DNA of 64,000 bases from Geothrix fermentans DSM 14018 (GTDB lineage Bacteria > Acidobacteriota > Holophagae > Holophagales > Holophagaceae), in contig NZ_AUAU01000011.1 in the NCBI RefSeq assembly GCF_000428885.1, positions 1 through 64,000 on the forward strand. The letters run 5' to 3'. The stretch's first letter is position 1. Each line of letters begins with the position of its first letter. Below the pieces are notes generated by a model. The model made no database searches. It saw nothing but the letters and a program-made list of their open reading frames with translations, and was not told the DNA's origin. A program made the translations under genes and the position numbers. Positions 14,765-24,612 of the stretch are shown here, one piece after another.

Positions 14765-15294
14765 CAGACCGCCAGGAACAGGTAGAAGCCGTTGATGAAG
14801 TAGACGATGCCCACCACGCCCACCAGCAGGCCCAGGACGTAGACGGGCTTCTGCTTCAGCAGGGCGGCGATGGAAGAGAGCAGGATCGCGATCTGGAGGA
14901 AGATCACCGCCAGGCCGAAGGCCGCGCCGTGCTTCTGCGCGTCGGTCTTGGCATCCTCGAAGCGCCGGGCCTCCTTCTGGATCTCGGCCTTCTCGCCGTC
15001 GTACTTGGCCACCTTCTTCTCCACGTCGGCCAGGCTCTTCTCCAGGGTGGGCACAGCGGTTTTCGGGGCCAGCTCCAGCTCCCGGCGGAGGCGCATGGCC
15101 TCCACCTCGTAGAGGTTCCCCTTGATGCCCTTGGCCTGGTAGTAGGCCCACTGGTCCGAGGCCTGGCTCTGGCTCAGCACGGCCCGGGTGGAGTGGCCGC
15201 CGCCCTTGAACGTGGCCAGAGTCGCGCAGACCGCCAGAATCACGGTGGTGAGAGCCAGGAGGCTCAGCCAGGGTTCCTTCTTCTCATCGCTCAT
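14764..15294 (-). CDS. DUF4337 family membrane protein
   Basis: This is a 176-residue protein with one N-terminal helix (about residues 9-28), then SDQWAYYQAKGIKGNLYE typical of DUF4337, a long charged coiled-coil-like middle and two C-terminal hydrophobic helices. Function is unknown. ATG 15294 (MSDEKK) is preferred to the GTG/ATG starts further upstream because it matches family N-termini. It is the first gene of a two-gene unit with the NUDIX gene. Confidence 0.85.
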   Translation of the reverse strand: MSDEKKEPWLSLLALTTVILAVCATLATFKGGGHSTRAVLSQSQASDQWAYYQAKGIKGNLYEVEAMRLRRELELAPKTAVPTLEKSLADVEKKVAKYDGEKAEIQKEARRFEDAKTDAQKHGAAFGLAVIFLQIAILLSSIAALLKQKPVYVLGLLVGVVGIVYFINGFYLFLAV

Positions 15295-15509
15295 GGGACT
15301 CCGCCGCAACTCGCTCCTCCATCTTACGGAATATCACCCGCTTGCTTGAACCGTCGGGGTCCGGGCCTATCGTGGAAGGCGGAGCCTTCTGGGATGTGCG
15401 TCGTCTGCCGCAGTCCTCCTCCGGTCCTGCCAGGATCCGCTTCCCCTTCCCGGGGGCGGCCCGGCGTGTCCGCTCCCGTGTTCCCCGTGCAAAGCCAGAG
15501 GAGACTCCC

Positions 15510-16388
15510 ATGCTGCATCGCACCGCGCTTTGCGTCGGGATCAACCAGTACCAGAACTTCCCGGCGGCCAGCCTGAACGGGTGTGTCAACGACGCCCATG
15601 ACATGGCCTCGCTGCTGAAGGACCTCCTGGGCTTCGAGGATTCCGACATCACCCGGCTGACGGACCAGGCCGCCACCAAGGCCAACATCATGCGCGAGCT
15701 GCGGCGCATGGTGGAGGGCGCCCTGGCGGGCCGCTACGACCACCTGGTCTTCACCTTCGCAGGCCATGGCACCCAGGTGCCGGACCTGAACCTCGACGAG
15801 TTCGACCGGGCCGACGAGGCCTTCTGCCCCCACGACCTGGCCCAGAGCGGCCCCCAGTGGGACCGCGACCACCTCATCGTGGACGATGAGCTTCACGACC
15901 TGTTCGTGCAGCTTCCCCCCACGGTGATCCTGGAGATCCTGCTCGACACATCGCACAGCGGCGCGGGTCTTCGGGCCGCGGACCTGCTCATGGACCGCAA
16001 GCCCCGCTACCTGCCCCCGCCCTCCATCGAGGCCTTCCGCGACATTGAGTACCGCCACGCCCGCCCCGGGCACATCAAGCTGCTGGAGAAGGGCCTGTCC
16101 CACCACATCCTGTGGACCGCCTGCAAGCAGACCCAGGCCGCCGCGGACGCCTTCATGCAGGGCGACTGGCACGGCGCCTTCACCTGGCACTTCTGCCGGG
16201 AGGCCCGGGCAAGCGGCAACCACCTCACCCGCGCCAAGGTGCTGGCCAAGATCCGCGCGGATCTCGGAGCGGCCCACTTCACCCAGACCCCCCAGCTGGA
16301 CTGCGAGGCCATCACCCGCCACGCGGTCATGAAGGCCATCGAGGTGCCCCCCAACGTGGCGCCCCTGCCCACGGAGATGCCGAGCTGA
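15510..16388 (+). CDS. Caspase-fold (C14) protein lacking the catalytic Cys
   Basis: This is a 292-residue metacaspase/orthocaspase-like domain. It has the N-terminal ALCVGINQYQ strand, NDAHDMASLL, and FTFAGHGTQ with the catalytic-position His86. The second active-site motif, normally D-x-C-H-S-G, reads LLDTSHSG: Ser148 (codon TCG) replaces the Cys. The protein is thus probably a non-proteolytic pseudo-caspase, or less likely a serine variant. No signal peptide or extra domain is seen. AGAGGAGACTCCC precedes the ATG. The next gene is an AmpG-like transporter 54 bases downstream. Confidence 0.88.
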   Translation: MLHRTALCVGINQYQNFPAASLNGCVNDAHDMASLLKDLLGFEDSDITRLTDQAATKANIMRELRRMVEGALAGRYDHLVFTFAGHGTQVPDLNLDEFDRADEAFCPHDLAQSGPQWDRDHLIVDDELHDLFVQLPPTVILEILLDTSHSGAGLRAADLLMDRKPRYLPPPSIEAFRDIEYRHARPGHIKLLEKGLSHHILWTACKQTQAAADAFMQGDWHGAFTWHFCREARASGNHLTRAKVLAKIRADLGAAHFTQTPQLDCEAITRHAVMKAIEVPPNVAPLPTEMPS

Positions 16389-16442
16389 TTCTCGCGGGAT
16401 CCGCGGAGTACACTCAGGCCGGACGCGCCTGAGAGGGCCTTC

Positions 16443-17696
16443 GTGAACCTGCTCGGAACCCCCACGGGAAGGAAGGCCCTCTTCGGGGCGCTCTACCTCT
16501 CGGAGGGGGCGCCCATCGGGTTCATCTGGTGGACCCTGCCCACTTGGCTCCGGGCACGGGGCGTCGCCCTGGACGCCATCACGACCCTCACCGCCTCCCT
16601 CACCCTGCTGTGGACCCTGAAGTGGCTCTGGGCCCCCCTGGTGGACGTCCTGAAGGGGAGGGGCCGGGGCCTCCGGGCCTGGATCCTGGGATGCCAGGGC
16701 CTCATGGGCCTCACGCTGCTCCCGCTGCTGGCGCTGGAGCCCGGCCGCTGGCGCGGTGCCGCCGTGGCCCTTCTGGTCCTCCACGCGCTGGCGGCGGCCA
16801 CGCAGGACGTGGCCATCGATGCGCTCGCGATCCAGCAGGCCCCGGCCGGGGAGCGGGGAACCCTCAATGGGTGGATGCAGGCGGGGATGCTGCTGGGCCG
16901 CTCCCTCTTCGGCGGGGGGGCCCTGCTGGTGGCCTCGCGGATCGGGGAGCGGGCGGTGCTGGCGATGCTCGTGGCCGCCATCTGGGGACCCGGGATCCTC
17001 GTGCTCCTGTCGAAGGAACGCACGGCGCCCCCTCTTCAGGCCGGGACCGAGGGCAGGGTCTGGACCACCTTCTTCCAGCGGCTCAAGGGCGTGGTGACTC
17101 GGCGGAGCAGCCTCGTGGGGCTCGCCTTTGCCCTGACCAGCGGCGCGGCCTTCGAGGGCGTCGGAGCCGTGGCCGGCCCCCTGCTGGTGGACGCGGGAGC
17201 CACCCAGGAGGCCGCAGGCTGGTTCTTCGCGGGACCCGCCGTCGCCGCCATGCTGGCGGGGGCGCTGCTGGGCGGCCACCTCTCGGACCGGTGGGGTCGC
17301 CGGCGGTGTGCCGGCCTCTCCCTGGGCCTCATCATCCTGGATGTGCTTGGCTTCGCCTTCCTGCTCCGGAGCGGGGCCGCGGGCCCGGCGGGGCCCCTGA
17401 TGTCGCTCCTGGGCGGCCTGTATGTGGGGATCGGGCTCTTCACCGCGGCCTCCTACGCCCTGTTCATGGACCTCACGGATCCCGCCTTCGGAGCCACCCA
17501 GTTCAGCCTGTTCATGGGCGCCACCAATGGCTGCGAGGCCTGGGCCGGCCTGGCGGCGGGGGCCCTCATCGCAGGCCGGGGGCACCTCCCGGCCCTGCTC
17601 ACGCTGGCCCTGGTGTCCGGCCTGTCCCTGCCCCTGCTGCTCCTCCTGCCCGCGGGAGGCGGGAGCCCCCTGCGGCACGAGGAGCCCGGCGCCTGA
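16443..17696 (+). CDS. MFS transporter, AmpG-like
   Basis: This is a 417-residue protein with about twelve transmembrane helices. The N-terminal YLSEGAPIGFIWWTLPTWLR and the LAAATQDVAIDALAIQ motif near residues 116-131 resemble AmpG-type permeases, which import anhydro-muropeptides for cell wall recycling, and related acetyl-CoA transporters. The GTG start is preceded by GAGAGGGCCTTC. Muropeptide transport is inferred from the family only. It is convergent with ahcY. Confidence 0.82.
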   Translation: MNLLGTPTGRKALFGALYLSEGAPIGFIWWTLPTWLRARGVALDAITTLTASLTLLWTLKWLWAPLVDVLKGRGRGLRAWILGCQGLMGLTLLPLLALEPGRWRGAAVALLVLHALAAATQDVAIDALAIQQAPAGERGTLNGWMQAGMLLGRSLFGGGALLVASRIGERAVLAMLVAAIWGPGILVLLSKERTAPPLQAGTEGRVWTTFFQRLKGVVTRRSSLVGLAFALTSGAAFEGVGAVAGPLLVDAGATQEAAGWFFAGPAVAAMLAGALLGGHLSDRWGRRRCAGLSLGLIILDVLGFAFLLRSGAAGPAGPLMSLLGGLYVGIGLFTAASYALFMDLTDPAFGATQFSLFMGATNGCEAWAGLAAGALIAGRGHLPALLTLALVSGLSLPLLLLLPAGGGSPLRHEEPGA

Positions 17697-17743
17697 CCCG
17701 GTTCCTGGTCCGACGCCGGGCTTCGCTGGCTAGCATTCGCTGA

Positions 17744-19141
<1,398 letters not shown>

Positions 19142-19205
19142 GGGACCTCCACGGAGGGCCGGGTCAACGGGCTGGCGGTCCACCCCATCTCCCCGGTTCA
19201 GGGTT

Positions 19206-19291
19206 GAGGCGAGCGCCGTTCCTGGAAGGATGGGTCCGAGCCTGAGATCCCGCACAGCCGATCTGCCGGGTCCTGCAGCGCTCCTCGGACT
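19206..19291 (-). promoter_or_regulatory. S-adenosylhomocysteine (SAH) riboswitch
   Basis: Read on the minus strand, GTCCGAG (19290-19284) pairs with CTCGGAC (19240-19234) as stem P1. GAGCGC right after P1 pairs with GCGCTC (19216-19211 region) as the pseudoknot. Between them CAGGACCCG and CGGGATCTCAGG form P2. The conserved AGGAGCGCTGC, CAGGCTCGG and AACGGCGCTC segments match the known SAH riboswitch, and it lies 65 bases before ahcY. A TATCCT (-10-like, 19302-19297) sits seven bases ahead of P1, so transcription probably begins at the aptamer. Confidence 0.9.
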
Positions 19292-19339
19292 GTTCCAGGA
19301 TAATCGGTTCCGACAGGGACTCGGAGGGAGGTTTCGGGT

Positions 19340-19500
19340 GGTCTTTCAAAACTGTCACCCTGCAAAATTTTTTCGAAATTTTGTAACAAAAAATAAAAAT
19401 TAAAATAACTAAATTTATTGATATTCGCCTGGATTGAGTCATTTTTTAATTACTAAATTTTTTCGAAGAAAAAATTTAGCCAAGCCATAACAACACTTAA
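19340..19500. other. AT-rich island with two related palindromes
   Basis: About 150 bases are almost entirely A and T, in sharp contrast with the GC-rich surroundings. Two palindromes share AAATTTTTTCGAA: a perfect 12-base-pair inverted repeat with a GAA loop at 19453-19479 and an 8-base-pair one at 19363-19383 with a five-base spacer. It lies between the divergent ahcY and comEA genes. It could be a nucleoid-protein binding site, UP-element-rich promoter region or relic of inserted DNA. Confidence 0.75.
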
Positions 19501-19549
19501 CAACTGGCACAGACCTCGATGAGACATGACTGCCTGAAAGGAGGCAACC

Positions 19550-19861
19550 ATGTCCAACCCCCTCACATCCTTGGCCTTGGCACTCGCCCTGGCCCTTCCC
19601 CTCTCCGCCGCGGCAGGCCGGGCTCCCCGGGCGCCCCAGCGGGCCGTGAACCTCAACACGGCCTCGGTCACGGAGCTCATGCAGCTGCCGCGCATCGGGC
19701 AGAAGACCGCCGAGCGCATCGTGGCCTTCCGCAAGCAGCACGGCGGCTTCCAGCGGCCCGAGGAGCTGATGAACGTCAAGGGCATCGGCGAGAAGTCCTA
19801 CGCCAAGCTCAAGCCCTACCTGGCCCTCACGGCCGCGCCGCGCCCCGCGGCGGCGAAGTAG
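19550..19861 (+). CDS. comEA: ComEA-like helix-hairpin-helix DNA-binding protein
   Basis: This is a 103-residue protein with an N-terminal signal peptide (hydrophobic residues about 5-22) and a single ComEA-type double HhH domain: VNLNTASVTELMQLPRIGQKTAERI followed by GIGEKSYAKLKPYL. Such proteins bind incoming double-stranded DNA in the periplasm during natural transformation. AAAGGAGGCAACC precedes the ATG. The next gene is a pilin-like protein, which fits a competence role. Confidence 0.9.
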   Translation: MSNPLTSLALALALALPLSAAAGRAPRAPQRAVNLNTASVTELMQLPRIGQKTAERIVAFRKQHGGFQRPEELMNVKGIGEKSYAKLKPYLALTAAPRPAAAK

Positions 19862-19870
19862 GGGGCCCGC

Positions 19871-20371
19871 ATGCGCCCGAGCTGCCGCCTCTCCCAGCGG
19901 GGGACCTCCCTGCTCGATGTCACCGTCTCCATGGCCGTGGCCGCCATCGTGGCCTTCGTGTGCATGGCCCAGTGGGATCCAGGCGGCACCGACCTGGCGG
20001 TGGCCCACCATGAGATCCGCGGCAGCCTGGAGCAGGCCTTCAGCCTGGCCCGTGCCCGGGGCAGCAACGTCACCGTGGCCCTGGGCCAGGCCAGCGGCGC
20101 CGGCGAGCACCTGCAGGTGCAGCTCAGCCGCCGGGTGAAGTGGGGCAAGCCCGCCGGCATCCCCCTGCCCCCGGACATGGAGGCGCCCACGGTGGCCACC
20201 CGCACGGGCGAGGCCCACCCCATCCTCACCGTCACCCCCCGCCACACGGCCCTGGCCAGCACCTGGTTCCTGAACGATGGCCGGGAGGCGCTCTGCATGC
20301 GCCTCTCGGGCCAGGGAAGGCTCCAGGTGCTGCGCTGGAACCGGGACCGCCGGAAGTGGGTGAGGGCCTGA
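19871..20371 (+). CDS. Type IV pilin-like / GspH-FimT pseudopilin
   Basis: This is a 166-residue protein. After a short basic leader, RGTSLLDVTVSMAVAAIVAF forms a prepilin peptidase site and N-terminal helix; cleavage after Gly11 would leave Thr1, and residue +5 is Asp instead of the usual Glu. The C-terminal domain resembles GspH/FimT minor pilins. It is probably a minor pilin of a type IV pilus or transformation system. It starts 9 bases after comEA and its stop overlaps the radC start by one base (TGATG). Confidence 0.82.
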   Translation: MRPSCRLSQRGTSLLDVTVSMAVAAIVAFVCMAQWDPGGTDLAVAHHEIRGSLEQAFSLARARGSNVTVALGQASGAGEHLQVQLSRRVKWGKPAGIPLPPDMEAPTVATRTGEAHPILTVTPRHTALASTWFLNDGREALCMRLSGQGRLQVLRWNRDRRKWVRA

Positions 20372-21051
20372 TGCGCATTCTGGACCTCTCCCCCGACCAG
20401 CGCCCCCGGGAGCGCCTGCTGGCGGGCCACGGCGAGACCCTCTCCGACGCGGATCTGCTGGCCCTGCTCTGGGGCACGGGCCTGCGCGGCGCCAGCGCCG
20501 TGGAGCTGGCCCAGGCGGTGCTCGGCCGCACGGGCGGCCTGGCGGGCCTCCTGGCCCTGGGCCTCAACGACTGGCTGGAGCAGCCGGGCCTGGGCCCCGC
20601 CAAGGCCGGCCAGCTCTGGGCGGCCCTGGAGCTCTCCCGTCGCGCCCAGCGCGGCTCGGACCGGCCCCGCATCACCAGCCCCCGCGCCGCCGGCAGCTAC
20701 CTGCTGCCCCGCTGCCAGGGCTGGACCGAGGAGCGCTTCGGCCTGCTGGCCCTCAACGCCAAGGGCGACCTGCTGGCGGAGCGCATCCTCAGCCAGGGCA
20801 CGGCCACCGCCACCCTCATCAGCCCCCGGGAGTTCTTCCGCGAGGCCCTGCGCTACGGCGCCAGCACCGCCCTGGCCTTCCACAACCATCCCAGCGGCGA
20901 CCCAGCGCCCAGCCGAGAGGACATCCAGCTCACCCGCCGCCTCCAGGCCGCCGGGGAATCCCTGGGCGTGCCGCTGGCGGACCACCTCATCCTGGGCCGC
21001 GAGCGCTACCACAGCTTCCGGGCTGCGGAGGGCTGGGATCAGCGGGGCTGA
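20371..21051 (+). CDS. radC: RadC family JAB/MPN protein
   Basis: This is a 226-residue protein with an N-terminal HhH-like RERLLAGHGETLSDADLLALLWGTG and a C-terminal JAB domain with the metal motif HNHPSGDPAPSREDI (His-x-His plus Asp). RadC proteins are widespread, induced or linked to DNA uptake, and their biochemical role is unsettled; they are not required for DNA repair as once thought. Start 20371 overlaps the previous stop. Presence in the comEA-pilin unit supports a link with transformation. Confidence 0.95.
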   Translation: MRILDLSPDQRPRERLLAGHGETLSDADLLALLWGTGLRGASAVELAQAVLGRTGGLAGLLALGLNDWLEQPGLGPAKAGQLWAALELSRRAQRGSDRPRITSPRAAGSYLLPRCQGWTEERFGLLALNAKGDLLAERILSQGTATATLISPREFFREALRYGASTALAFHNHPSGDPAPSREDIQLTRRLQAAGESLGVPLADHLILGRERYHSFRAAEGWDQRG

Positions 21052-21058
21052 GTGTCGA

Positions 21059-22405
21059 TCAGGCCGGGCCCGGCCCCAGGTCCGGCCAGCTCCGGGCCCA
21101 GGCCTCCACGCCCTCCGCGAGATCCGGGAGCCCCGGACCGAAGCGCGCGGCGCCCAGCCAGTGGAGGCGGGGCGGGAGGGCCGCCAGCAGGCGCGCCACC
21201 CGGGCCCCGTGGCCCGGCTCCAGCAGGGGGAAGGCGCCGGGACAGGCCTCCTCCCGCACCTGCACCGGCTCCCCCAGCTCAAGCAACCAGCGACGCAGCT
21301 CGCGCCAGACGCCCGCCCAATCCGACAGCTCGGGGTCCACCGGATAGGCGCCGCCCAGGTAGGTGCGGAGCTGGAACAGGCCCGGCACGCCCCGGGGGTC
21401 ATCGGCCGCGAAGGAGGCCACGCCCAGGAGGCCCCGGCCCTCCGGGGGATGGACCAGCAGGCCGATGCCCCGCTCCCAGCCGGGCACCGGGGCGTGGCGG
21501 CTGTGCCAGACGCGCAGGTCCAAGCGCGGGATGGCGTCAAGGAGGGCCGCGGCCTCGGGCGCCAGGGGTCGCAGCAACGCGGCAGAAACGGCGGCGGGAA
21601 GGGCCAGCACCAGCCCGTCCACCTCCCCGACGACGTCCTCGCCGTGGACTCGCCAGCCGCCACCGGGAAGCGTTTCGATGGCCCGCGCCGATCGGTTCGT
21701 GAGCACGCACCCCAGCCGATCCGCCAGGACCCCGGCCAGGGTTCCTACGCCGCAGGCCTCGCCGGCGCAGGGCACGCGGGTGTGCTCTGCGCCCGTGCGC
21801 AGGCCGCCGATCAGCAGGCCGCCCCGCGCCTCCAGGCGCCGCAGGCGGGGCAGCGTCTCCAGGCCGATGCGCTCCGGCGGCGCCGCCAGCACGCCCGCCA
21901 CCAGGGCCGGCAGGAGTTCCCGGACAAACCCATCGCCCAGGCGGCGGCTGAAGTAGGAACGGAGGTCCTCCGTCGAGTCCGGCCGACAGGGCACGAAGGG
22001 CTCCGCCAACATACGGAGGCGCTCCGGGGTCGTGAGCCCCGGCGCCCGCAGGAGTCCCGCCGGCGTGGCGGGGCTCGGGTGCCTACCGCCGGCCTTCGCC
22101 AGCCACCGGGGCCCCTTGGGTCCGGCGCCGCGGAGCGTGAGCCCCAGCTCACCGATGAGGCGGACCAGCGGGCCGTCCCGCCCCACCAGGACGCCCTGGG
22201 GCCCGCGCTCCAGGAACCCGGGTTCCCCGCCCGGCCCCGGCCAGGGCAGGGTCTGGGCCCAGCCGCCCGGGGCCCCGGAAGCTTCCCATACCTCGACCTC
22301 CCGGCCCCTCTCCCGGAGGTGCCAGGCCGCCAGCAGCCCGGAGATCCCGCCCCCCAGGACGATGACACGGCCCGTTCCCGGATCCCTGGCCTCGCCGCTT
22401 CCCAT
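21059..22405 (-). CDS. Protoporphyrinogen/coproporphyrinogen oxidase-like FAD protein
   Basis: This is a 448-residue protein. The N-terminal VIVLGGGISGLLAAWHLRERG is an FAD-binding Rossmann motif; RGPQGVLV, LVAGVLAAPPERI and a final WLGAARFGPGLPDLAEG match HemY/HemG-type protoporphyrinogen oxidases, which make the last or next-to-last porphyrin in haem synthesis. The family also contains carotenoid and amine oxidases, so the call is moderate. Start 22405 is preceded by GGCGGAGGGGGC. It is convergent with radC. Confidence 0.8.
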   Translation of the reverse strand: MGSGEARDPGTGRVIVLGGGISGLLAAWHLRERGREVEVWEASGAPGGWAQTLPWPGPGGEPGFLERGPQGVLVGRDGPLVRLIGELGLTLRGAGPKGPRWLAKAGGRHPSPATPAGLLRAPGLTTPERLRMLAEPFVPCRPDSTEDLRSYFSRRLGDGFVRELLPALVAGVLAAPPERIGLETLPRLRRLEARGGLLIGGLRTGAEHTRVPCAGEACGVGTLAGVLADRLGCVLTNRSARAIETLPGGGWRVHGEDVVGEVDGLVLALPAAVSAALLRPLAPEAAALLDAIPRLDLRVWHSRHAPVPGWERGIGLLVHPPEGRGLLGVASFAADDPRGVPGLFQLRTYLGGAYPVDPELSDWAGVWRELRRWLLELGEPVQVREEACPGAFPLLEPGHGARVARLLAALPPRLHWLGAARFGPGLPDLAEGVEAWARSWPDLGPGPA

Positions 22406-22430
22406 GCCCCCTCCGCCGCGGTGGCTTCGC

Positions 22431-23975
22431 CTAGCGGCCCGCTTCCGCCACCCGGGCCTCCTGGAGGCCGGCCTTGGACCGGGCGCTCTTGAGGTGGTCC
22501 ACGACGGCGTCGGAGATGTAGTAGCCGCTGCGGTTCTGCCGGTTCCGCCCGGCCAGGAAGGCCTGGTAGCCGTCGCCGCCATCGGCCAGGAAGGAGCTTG
22601 TGACCACGCGGTAGGTGGCGTCCTCCTCCAGGGACTTGCCCTCCAGCGTGAGCGACAGGACCCGCTGCCCGGCCGGGCGGCGGCTGTCGTAGCGCATCCG
22701 GAGGCCGTGGGAGGCCTGGAGGACGCCGTTGGTGAGGCCCGCGGCGTGCTCCATGAGGGCGCGGATCTCGCGGCCCGTCAGCTCCAGGGCCACGGCCTCG
22801 TTGGGGAAGGGGAGGGCCGACAGCACTCCACCCATGGTTACTTCGCCCGCGGGGATGTCCTCGCGGATCCCCCCGGAGTTCGTGAGGGCCAGCTGGGCGT
22901 CGGGGAAGCTCGCCAGGAGGGCGTCCGCCGCCAGGTTGCCCAGGGGGGAGGACTCGCCGTAGGAGCGCGTGAGGGCTGTGGGGGCGCTCCAGACCTTCTC
23001 CCGGGCGATGGCGTCCAGGCGGCCCAGCCAGGTGTCGATCACCGCCTGGGTGCCGGGATCCGGGCGCCACTCGTCGGCGTAGATGGTCTTCAGCTCGAAG
23101 GCCTTGAAGGCGGGCTTCCGGGTGCGCTCGTCGAGGTCCAGCACCAGCCGGCCCACGTTGATGCCGCCGCTGTCCGTGGACACGATCAGGGTGGAGCCCG
23201 CGCGGAGGGGCTGGGGCGTGCCCACGTGCGCGTGGCCGCTGATGAGCACATCCAGGCCCTTCACCGCCGCGGCGGTCTTCAGGTCCGCGTCCAGCGCCCG
23301 GCGCACATCCGTGCCGCCCTGGCTGGACTGGCGCCCGGGCATGCCCTCGTGGATCAGCAGCACCGTGATGTCCACCTTGGGCCGGAGCTCGTCCAGGTAC
23401 TTCTGGAGGCAGGCGATCTCGTCGCGGGCCTCGAGGCCCACCCGCGTGATCGCGGAGACCGTGTCGTCGAAGGCGAAGCGCCCGTGGAGCCCGATGACGC
23501 CGACCTTGACGCCGTCCTTCTCCAGGATCACCCAGGGCGTGTTCCACAGCGGCACCTGGCTGTTCTGGAAGAACACGTTCCCCAGCAGGACGGGGAAGCG
23601 CGCCTGGCTCAGCTGCACCAGCAGGTTGTCCCAGCCGTGGTCGAACTCGTGGTTGCCGATGGACACGGCGTCGAAGCCCATGGTGTCCATGATCTCCACC
23701 ACGGCCCGGCCCTTGGTCAGGCTGCTGAGATGGGGGCCCGTGAAGTAGTCCCCCGCGTCGAAGAGGAAGGCGGCCTTGCGCGCCCGCTTCTCCTGCTTCA
23801 CGAAGGCGGCGATGTTCGCGAACCCGCCCACCTTCCGCGCCGGATCCACGAAGGGCACCTGGTAGGGCACGGCGTGGGCGTGGAGGTCGTTGGTGCAGAG
23901 GATCACCACCTCCTTCGCGAAGGCCGCGGTGGTGAGCAGCAGCGCCAGCAGGAATGATGTCCGGACAGAAGTCAT
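22431..23975 (-). CDS. 5'-nucleotidase/UshA-family metallophosphatase
   Basis: This is a 514-residue secreted enzyme with a signal peptide (residues about 1-20, ending AFA). The metallophosphatase domain has [18 protein letters not shown] and IGNHEFDHG metal-binding motifs and a GHAHV motif; the C-terminal substrate-binding domain starts near residue 340 ([28 protein letters not shown]). Such enzymes hydrolyse extracellular nucleotides or UDP-sugars in the periplasm. It is followed by the haem oxidase gene 25 bases downstream on the same strand. Confidence 0.9.
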   Translation of the reverse strand: MTSVRTSFLLALLLTTAAFAKEVVILCTNDLHAHAVPYQVPFVDPARKVGGFANIAAFVKQEKRARKAAFLFDAGDYFTGPHLSSLTKGRAVVEIMDTMGFDAVSIGNHEFDHGWDNLLVQLSQARFPVLLGNVFFQNSQVPLWNTPWVILEKDGVKVGVIGLHGRFAFDDTVSAITRVGLEARDEIACLQKYLDELRPKVDITVLLIHEGMPGRQSSQGGTDVRRALDADLKTAAAVKGLDVLISGHAHVGTPQPLRAGSTLIVSTDSGGINVGRLVLDLDERTRKPAFKAFELKTIYADEWRPDPGTQAVIDTWLGRLDAIAREKVWSAPTALTRSYGESSPLGNLAADALLASFPDAQLALTNSGGIREDIPAGEVTMGGVLSALPFPNEAVALELTGREIRALMEHAAGLTNGVLQASHGLRMRYDSRRPAGQRVLSLTLEGKSLEEDATYRVVTSSFLADGGDGYQAFLAGRNRQNRSGYYISDAVVDHLKSARSKAGLQEARVAEAGR

Positions 23976-24021
23976 GGTCCCGCCCCTGGGGCTCGGGCCC
24001 GGCGCCCAGGCCGGGCCGGAA

Positions 24022-24111
24022 TGGCGGAGGGAGCGAGATTCGAACTCGCGGTGGACTCGCGCCCACGACGGTTTTCAAGACCGTTGCCTTAAACCGCTCG
24101 GCCATCCCTCC
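24022..24111 (-). tRNA. tRNA-Ser (anticodon TGA)
   Basis: On the minus strand GGAGGGA opens the acceptor stem and pairs with TCCCTCC before discriminator G and encoded CCA. The anticodon stem-loop ACGGTCTTGAAAACCGT shows anticodon TGA. A long variable arm (class II) and TTCGAAT T-loop confirm a serine tRNA. It is divergent from the second tRNA-Ser. Confidence 0.97.
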
Positions 24112-24194
24112 GTGCCTCCATCTTGAAGGCTGGGCGCGGTTCCCGGCAAGAAGCCTTGTGCCAAACCGCCCCCAACGGTAACCTGGAAGGCCTT

Positions 24195-24287
<93 letters not shown>

Positions 24288-24289
24288 CT

Positions 24290-24315
24290 GAAGCCGCCGA
24301 AAGGCGGCTTCTTCG
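24290..24315 (+). terminator. Terminator after tRNA-Ser(GCT)
   Basis: A perfect nine-base stem GAAGCCGCC/GGCGGCTTC closes a GAAA tetraloop (24290-24311), followed by TTCG. The T-run is short but the position right after the tRNA supports termination. Confidence 0.65.
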
Positions 24316-24600
24316 TGGCGGAGAGAGGGGGATTCGAAGTCACAGAATCGCTGGCAGGTAGGCCCCGCCGAAGGCAGTCCGGGGGACTGCCGCAGGCGAT
24401 CAGGGCCGTGCCAGCAATTCGTGCGGCCGGAGGGGACGCCGCGCAGCGGTGGCCCCGGAGGGAATCCCCCTGATCGCACTGCCCGGATGATCATCGAAGC
24501 CGTGGCGGAGAGAGGGGGATTCGAAGTCACAGAATCGCTGGCACGGCCCTGATCGCACTGCCGGAACGACCGGCGGGCTGGCGGAGAGAGGGATTCGCGC
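24315..24600. repeat. Inverted copies of tRNA-Ser 3' end and a 20-bp inverted repeat
   Basis: Two identical 42-base direct repeats, 24315-24356 and 24502-24543, each begin with the exact reverse complement of the last 23 bases of tRNA-Ser(GCT) (24265-24287). A third, shorter copy is at 24579-24597. Between them a perfect 20-base inverted repeat, 24396-24415 with 24537-24556 (GCGATCAGGGCCGTGCCAGC and its complement), could form a long hairpin. There is no gene in 24288-24612. The pattern suggests scars of integration at a tRNA 3' end or a small tandem repeat element. Confidence 0.8.
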
Positions 24601-24612
24601 GGCTAAGGCGGT

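Noticed and set aside
15324-17678. Minus-strand open frame of 784 codons
   Set aside because: It is the antisense of the caspase-fold and AmpG-like genes, with low-complexity Gly/Pro/Arg/Glu composition.
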